DNA of 64,000 bases from Zestomonas carbonaria (GTDB lineage: Bacteria > Pseudomonadota > Gammaproteobacteria > Pseudomonadales > Pseudomonadaceae). The DNA lies in the NCBI RefSeq assembly GCF_904061905.1, contig NZ_CAJFCI010000054.1, forward strand, positions 62,001 through 126,000, written 5' to 3'. The first letter of the stretch is position 1. Each line of letters begins with the position of its first letter. The notes under the pieces were generated by a model. The model was not told the DNA's origin. It made no database searches and was given only the letters and a program-made list of their open reading frames with translations. Positions 61,701 to 64,000 of this stretch are shown here, piece by piece. A program made the position numbers and the translations under genes.

Positions 61701-64000
61701 GGCCATGTCCCTCCAGCCGGACCAGCACGTCCGGCTGCCCGGTCCAGCGACCGATCACCCGCGCCAGGGCCGCCAGCAGCAGGTCGTTGACCTGGGTGCG
61801 GTAGGCGGCCGGCGCATCCTGCAGCAGTCGGCGTGTCCAGTCGCGATCCAGGCGGGTGTTCGCGTATGCCGCCTGTTTCTGCTGGTTGCCGCCCTCCGGG
61901 TGATCGCAGGGCAGTTCATCGACAGCGTCTTGCAACTGTGCCTGCCAGTAGGCCAGTTCCCCGTCGAAGGCATGGGCTTGCAGATGCTCGGCCCAGGCCT
62001 TGAACGAGCTGGTCTTGGCCGGCAACCCGAGCGACCGATAGGCCCGTTGCAGGTCCTCCAGCAGCACGCGCCAGGACACGCCGTCCACCACCAGGTGGTG
62101 GATCACCAGCAGCAGGCGTTGACTGCCGCCGGGCAATTCCGCCAGCACCGCACGCAACAGCGGACCGTTTTCCAGGCTCAGGCTGCGCTGCGCCTCGTTG
62201 GCGACCTGCTCCAGCTCCGCCAGGTCGGCGAGGTGGCTGGTCCACAGTACATCCACCGGCGCCACACCCTGGAACTCGGCCTGCCATGCGCCATTCCGCT
62301 GTTCGAAGCGCAGCCGCAAGGCATCGTGATGCTCGACCAGGGCCTGCAGGGCTGCCCTCAGGTGGTCAGGGTCGATCCGCTCACCTGGTTTCAGCAGCAC
62401 CGACTGGTTCCAGTGATGACGCTCGGGAATCTCCGCCTCGAAGAACCATTGCTGGATCGGCGTCAACGGCAGCACGCCAGTGACCGCTCCCTGATCGATG
62501 ACCGGACCTTCCGAACGGCGAGCCACCGCCGCCAGCCCCTGCACCGTCTGGTGCTGGAACAGGTCCTTCGGCGTGAACTGGATACCCGCCTGGCGTGCCC
62601 GGCTCACCACCTGCAACGAGATGATCGAATCGCCGCCCAGTTCGAAGAAGTTGTCGGCCAGCCCTACTCGCTCCAGCTTGAGCACGTCCTGCCAGATCGC
62701 TGCGATCCGCTGTTCCAGTTCCGTCCTCGGTGCCACGTAGGCCTGCTGCATCTGGCTCGCGTCCGGTTGCGGCAGCGCCTTGCGGTCCAGCTTGCCGTTC
62801 GGGGTCAGTGGCAGGCGGTCCAGGAACAGCAGGTGCGCCGGGACCATGTAGTCCGGCAGGCTTTCCTTGAGCGCGGCCCGCAATGTCTCGCGTAGCGCAG
62901 CCTGGGCTTCCGGTCGGTCCGCAACATCGGTCGGCACGACATAGCCCACCAGTTGCTTGCCGCTCGGCCCATCCAGGGCCAGCACCACCGCTTCACGCAC
63001 GGCCGCCTGCTCCAGCAGCCGCGCCTCGATCTCGCCCAGCTCGATGCGGAAGCCACGAACCTTCACCTGATGGTCGATTCGCCCCAGGTACTCGATCACC
63101 CCGTCGGGCCGGTAGCGCGCCAGGTCGCCCGTGCGGTACAGGCGTCCTCCGCCTTGCTCGTCGAAGGGATCGGGCAGGAACTTCTCGGCCGTAAGCGACG
63201 GACGGTTCAGATACCCCCGGGCCAGCCCCGCCCCGGCCATGCACAGCTCGCCGGCATGCCCCACGGCTACAGGCTCCCCCGCGCCATCCAGGAGATAGAC
63301 GGCACTGTTGGAAATCGGCCGCCCGATATTCGGAACGCCGCCCGTTTCCCTGCGGGTATAGGTCGAATACGTCGTGTCCTCTGAAGGGCCATAGAGGTCG
63401 TAGACATGCTCGATGTGGCCGAGGCCGTACAGGCTCTCGACCAGCGATTGCGCCAGCGGCTCGCCGGCCAGATTGACGATCCGGACCGAGTCCGGCAGTT
63501 GCCCCGAGTCGCACAGCATCTTGATCGCCGACGGCACGGTATTGATCAGTCGCACCCGCTCCTTCGCGGCGAGGCTGGGCAACTCCAGCGCATTGCCGGC
63601 CAGGACGACATAGCCTCCCGCCGACAAGGTCACGAAGAGCTCCCACACCGAGAGATCGAAGCAGATGGAGGTCGAGGCCAGCACCCCTTGCAGGTCCTCC
63701 CGGCTGTAGACCCCATGGGCCCAACCGATCAGCGCCGAGACATTGCGGTGCTCGATCAGCACGCCTTTCGGCCTGCCCGTGGAGCCCGAGGTATAGATGC
63801 TATAGGCCAGGTTGCCTGGGGCACTCAGGGACGGTGGGTTCTCGCCGGAATATGCCTCCAGCGCGAGCCGATCGACCAGCAGCACTTCTGCGTCGAACCC
63901 CATCGGCAGGCGCGGAAGCAAAGCACCCTGAGTCAGCAGGAGGGTCGCCCGGCTGTCTTCCATCATGTATGCCAGCCGCTCCTGCGGGTACTCGGGGTCC
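52717..64000 (-). CDS. Pyoverdine-type non-ribosomal peptide synthetase, 3' part (gene continues beyond the window)
   Basis: The open frame of more than 3,750 residues enters from the right edge inside an adenylation domain (DPEYPQERLAYMMEDS). Domain order: A1 (64000-62750, partial), T1 (Ser near 62625), E1 (62510-61200); C2 (61150-59830), A2 (59820-58260), T2 (near 58140), E2 (58010-56700); C3 (56640-55330), A3 (55320-53740), T3 (near 53640), TE (53500-52717). E domains show HHLVVDGVSW, EGHGRE and RTVGWFT; C domains HHILMDGWS; TE has GWSLGAV. Specificity residues read DLWNNALTYK (Ala-like) for A1, DGEVCGGVTK (basic, Lys/Orn-like) for A2 and DILQLGLIWK (Gly) for A3. The end of the peptide is therefore predicted as D-Ala, D-basic, Gly, released by the TE. 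Homologous to the PvdI/PvdJ/PvdD group. Confidence 0.93.
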   Translation of the reverse strand, partial: DPEYPQERLAYMMEDSRATLLLTQGALLPRLPMGFDAEVLLVDRLALEAYSGENPPSLSAPGNLAYSIYTSGSTGRPKGVLIEHRNVSALIGWAHGVYSREDLQGVLASTSICFDLSVWELFVTLSAGGYVVLAGNALELPSLAAKERVRLINTVPSAIKMLCDSGQLPDSVRIVNLAGEPLAQSLVESLYGLGHIEHVYDLYGPSEDTTYSTYTRRETGGVPNIGRPISNSAVYLLDGAGEPVAVGHAGELCMAGAGLARGYLNRPSLTAEKFLPDPFDEQGGGRLYRTGDLARYRPDGVIEYLGRIDHQVKVRGFRIELGEIEARLLEQAAVREAVVLALDGPSGKQLVGYVVPTDVADRPEAQAALRETLRAALKESLPDYMVPAHLLFLDRLPLTPNGKLDRKALPQPDASQMQQAYVAPRTELEQRIAAIWQDVLKLERVGLADNFFELGGDSIISLQVVSRARQAGIQFTPKDLFQHQTVQGLAAVARRSEGPVIDQGAVTGVLPLTPIQQWFFEAEIPERHHWNQSVLLKPGERIDPDHLRAALQALVEHHDALRLRFEQRNGAWQAEFQGVAPVDVLWTSHLADLAELEQVANEAQRSLSLENGPLLRAVLAELPGGSQRLLLVIHHLVVDGVSWRVLLEDLQRAYRSLGLPAKTSSFKAWAEHLQAHAFDGELAYWQAQLQDAVDELPCDHPEGGNQQKQAAYANTRLDRDWTRRLLQDAPAAYRTQVNDLLLAALARVIGRWTGQPDVLVRLEGHGREDLFEDIDLTRTVGWFTSMYPVKLSPQTDLSASIKTIKEQLRAVPNKGIGYGLLRYLGTPEARQALQQLPQGEIVFNYLGQFDGSFDDETALFVPAKEGSGAGQSAEAPLGSLLSLNGQVYDGELSLGWTFSRELFDERTILRLADDYAEELKALIEHCCREEVGGVTPSDFPLAGLSQAQLDNLPIPATQIADIYPLSPMQQGMLFHSLYEQEGGDYINQMRVDVDGLDVERFRQAWQATVDGHEVLRANFVSGLAQPLQVVRRHVPIPFEVLDWRGQADLEESLATWAQADRQKGFDLAGEPLLRLTLVRTAERRHHLIYTNHHILMDGWSNSRLLGEVLQRYAGQVPGRQAGRYRDYIAWLQRQDPAVSETFWKGQLAELDEPTRLVQAVRPNLSEEQVGHGDHRQVFDREHARRLGEFARAHRVTVNTLVQAAWLLLLQRYTGQETVTFGATVAGRPAELVGIEEQVGLFINTLPVIGTPRPEQTVAEWIGQVQERNLALREFEHTPLYEVQRWAGLGGEALFDSLVVFENYPVSEALQQGAPAGLSFGEVGSQEQTNYPLTLAVVLGETLTVHYSYDCRYFDARVIGQLARHFGNLLEAICAQPERRVAELPMLGESERRFILAQWDQTRSDYPSDRYVHQLIEDRARQTPAAVAVIFGDQQLTYGQLDAQANRLAHRLIELGVGPEVRVAIAMRRSAEIMVAFLAVLKAGGAYVPLDVAYPQDRLLYMMKDCAAALVLTQGDVLEQLPIPADLPTLAVDQSDDWRDYPETAPCVELAEENLAYVIYTSGSTGQPKGVAVSHGPLVSHIRATGERYETNPADCELHFMSFAFDGAHEGWMHPLINGARVLIRDDSLWLPEQTYAEMHRHGVTLGVFPPVYLQQLAEHAERDGNPPPVRVYCFGGDAVPQASYDLAWRALRPQYLFNGYGPTETVVTPLLWKARPGDACGAAYAPIGTLLGKRRGYVLDADLNLLPVGLAGELYLGGEGVARGYLDRPGLTAERFVPDPFGSDGERVYRSGDLTRARADGLVDYLGRVDHQVKVRGFRIELGEIEARLLEQAAVREAVVLAQDGPSGKQLVGYVVPAQPGQDGLRETLRAALKAHLPDYMVPAHLLFLDRLPLTPNGKLDRKALPQPDANQMQQTYVAPRTELEQQVAAIWAEVLKIERVGLADNFFELGGDSIISLQVVSRARQAGIQFTPKDLFQHQTVQGLAAVARRSAGPVIDQGPVTGVLPLTPIQQWFFEAEIPERHHWNQSVLLAPRKPLEADCLKAALLSVLEHHDALRSCFERRDGEWQAEFQSVAPMDVLWTSCLTDLAELEQVANEAQRSLSLENGPLLRAVLAELPDGGQRLLLVIHHLVVDGVSWRVLLEDLQRAYQSLGLPAKTSSFKAWAEHLQAHATSPVLEGELAYWQAQLQGVAGELPCDHPEGGNQQKQAAYANTRLDRDWTRRLLQEAPAAYRTQVNDLLLAALARVIGRWTGQPDVLVRLEGHGREDLFEDIDLTRTVGWFTTVYPVKLSPQDEPAASIKTIKEQLRAVPNKGIGYGLLRYLGTPEARQALQQLPQGEIVFNYLGQFDGSFDGEDGLFIPASEQSGSSLSEDAPLSASISLNGQVYDGELSLGWTFSRELFDERTILRLADDYAEELKALIEHCCREESRGVTPSDFPLAGLSQAQLDGLPTPAAQIADIYPLSPMQQGMLFHSLYEQEGGDYINQMRVDVDGLDVERFRQVWQAALEAHDILRTGFVWQGELEQPIQIVHKHVALPFIEHDWRGQPELQRALDALAEGERRQGFDLTRAPLLRLVMVRVAGNRHHLIYTNHHILMDGWSNSRLLGDVLQRYAGQVPDQRPGRYRDYIAWLQRQDQAAGEIFWKGQLAELDEPTRLAQAVRLNQPGLQAGHGNHRQRFDREHTRRLGEFARAHRVTVNTLVQAAWLLLLQRYTGQETVCFGATVAGRPAELAGIEEQVGLFINTLPVIGSPRPEQTVAEWIGQVQERNLASREFEHTPLYEVQRWAGLGGEALFDSLVVFENYPVSEALRQGTPAGLSFGEVGNQEQTNYPLTLAVGLGETLTVHYGYDHGHFDARTVSQLAGHFGNLLQALAADGGARIGDLPLLGSEERQQVVDAWNSSGDIYPGESCLHQLIEAQAEKTPEASALIFADRALTYRELNQRANRLARKLRELGVGPDVLVGIAVERGLEMVVGLLAVLKAGGAYVPLDPEYPRERLAYMLEDSGVRLVLSQSHLLDSLPSGEAVRSLCLDREGDCQEYEARNLEHRAAPENLAYVIYTSGSTGRPKGVLIQHRSLVNFLCSMREQLGLEHGNRVLQLTSLSFDIAGLELYLSLLCGACVVLPKGPVGKDPQALLALIEESDIDVIQATPATWRMLLDGAPETVGRLRGRKALCGGEALAKDLAGRMLEHVGALWNLYGPTETTIWSSSQQVEDAGSIWLGQPLSNTALYVLDGSANIVSTGIGGELFIGGHGLARGYYNRPALTAERFVPDPFDEHGGGRLYRTGDLVRYRPEGAIEYLGRMDHQVKIRGFRIELGEIEARLLEHEAVREGVVLAQDGPGGKQLVGYVVPAEADVLVAPEGRAALRELLRATLKTSLPEYMVPAHLLLLERLPLTPNGKIDRKALPPPNTSEIRDACVAPRTALERELAAIWADVLKLERVGLTDNFFELGGDSILAVGLVEKAKRLRDRGLSITLRDLMHKPTIAELTGTVDLGSNALVPLNARIDHAQPLFCIHGVFGTVFDYLSLARRLDGKRAVIGIQSRMLTEPGCPALSMRELARDYAQSIRLMQPEGPYSLMGWSLGAVISLFVARELESQGQEVTFLGMVDAPMKDGRAFDDLDPRHVLSEFLRIFLADSEVGPAVLSAMEGSVLESAADGIREAARGKELRFGLTGEELVQVFGAFVTLGRLRWEGSDLSGLVCRPHAWWVEGREADALEFSRGLSFEGGFESFCVADHYSILHEERFLSEAVGVVS

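Noticed and set aside
57925-62895. Long plus-strand frames opposite the NRPS
   Set aside because: They repeat with the NRPS modules and give His/Gln/Arg-rich products with no domains; shadows of the repeated T-E-C regions.

Overview
This 64 kb window comes from a GC-rich gammaproteobacterium of the Pseudomonas type. It carries a recognisable pyoverdine locus, the Pseudomonas promoter signature TAAAT-N16-CGT (iron-starvation or IS box, read by the sigma factor PvdS), a homogentisate (hmg) operon with an IclR regulator, and many short palindromic intergenic repeats typical of the genus. No rRNA, tRNA, CRISPR array, transposase or phage gene was seen. All calls rest on reading the sequence and on family knowledge; no database search was run.

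Region A (1-9.6 kb) is a minus-strand catabolic cluster that ends in a rho-independent terminator near position 65. In order of transcription it encodes a formylglycine-generating enzyme, an exported arylsulfatase with the CxPxR site that enzyme modifies, a cupin, two short-chain dehydrogenases, and two DUF1254/DUF1214 proteins flanking a MetA-type outer-membrane protein. An AraC-type regulator is divergent at its head. The logic is desulfation, oxidation and uptake of an unknown substrate.

Region B (10.6-25.7 kb) holds a Crp/Fnr regulator and then a long run of plus-strand catabolic genes in at least three units: HD protein, class II aldolase, 2-hydroxyacid dehydrogenase and Dabb protein; MFS transporter and DUF2817 hydrolase; acyl-CoA ligase, alpha/beta hydrolase, wax-ester synthase/DGAT, amidase and a MalT-like LuxR regulator. 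The same 16-bp sequence, TGCAAATTYCYGACAG, lies upstream of each unit, which suggests one shared regulon.

Region C (25.7-32.7 kb) has an AraC/OsmC pair, a methyltransferase, and the tyrosine-degradation genes hmgR, hmgA and fahA with a perfect operator-like palindrome. A tandem repeat block and a 72-aa ORF follow.

Region D (32.8-64 kb) is the iron-uptake locus: a lipoprotein, PvdQ acylase, a divergent FecI sigma/FecR anti-sigma pair with a Fur-like box, PvdE exporter, a JmjC-type putative hydroxylase, PvdP tyrosinase, PvdM dipeptidase, two tandem PvdO-like proteins, PvdF, PvdA, an FpvA-like receptor with a signalling domain, and the 3' 11.3 kb of a large NRPS (A-T-E / C-A-T-E / C-A-T-TE). 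Five exact IS boxes precede pvdQ, pvdE, pvdP, pvdM and pvdA. PvdA and PvdF make N5-formyl-N5-hydroxyornithine, the NRPS assembles the peptide, PvdE exports the acylated precursor, PvdQ, PvdM, PvdO and PvdP mature it in the periplasm, and the receptor imports the iron complex and signals to FecR/FecI. The usual pvdN slot is occupied by an extra PvdO paralogue, and the final NRPS modules read as Ala(D), a basic residue(D) and Gly.
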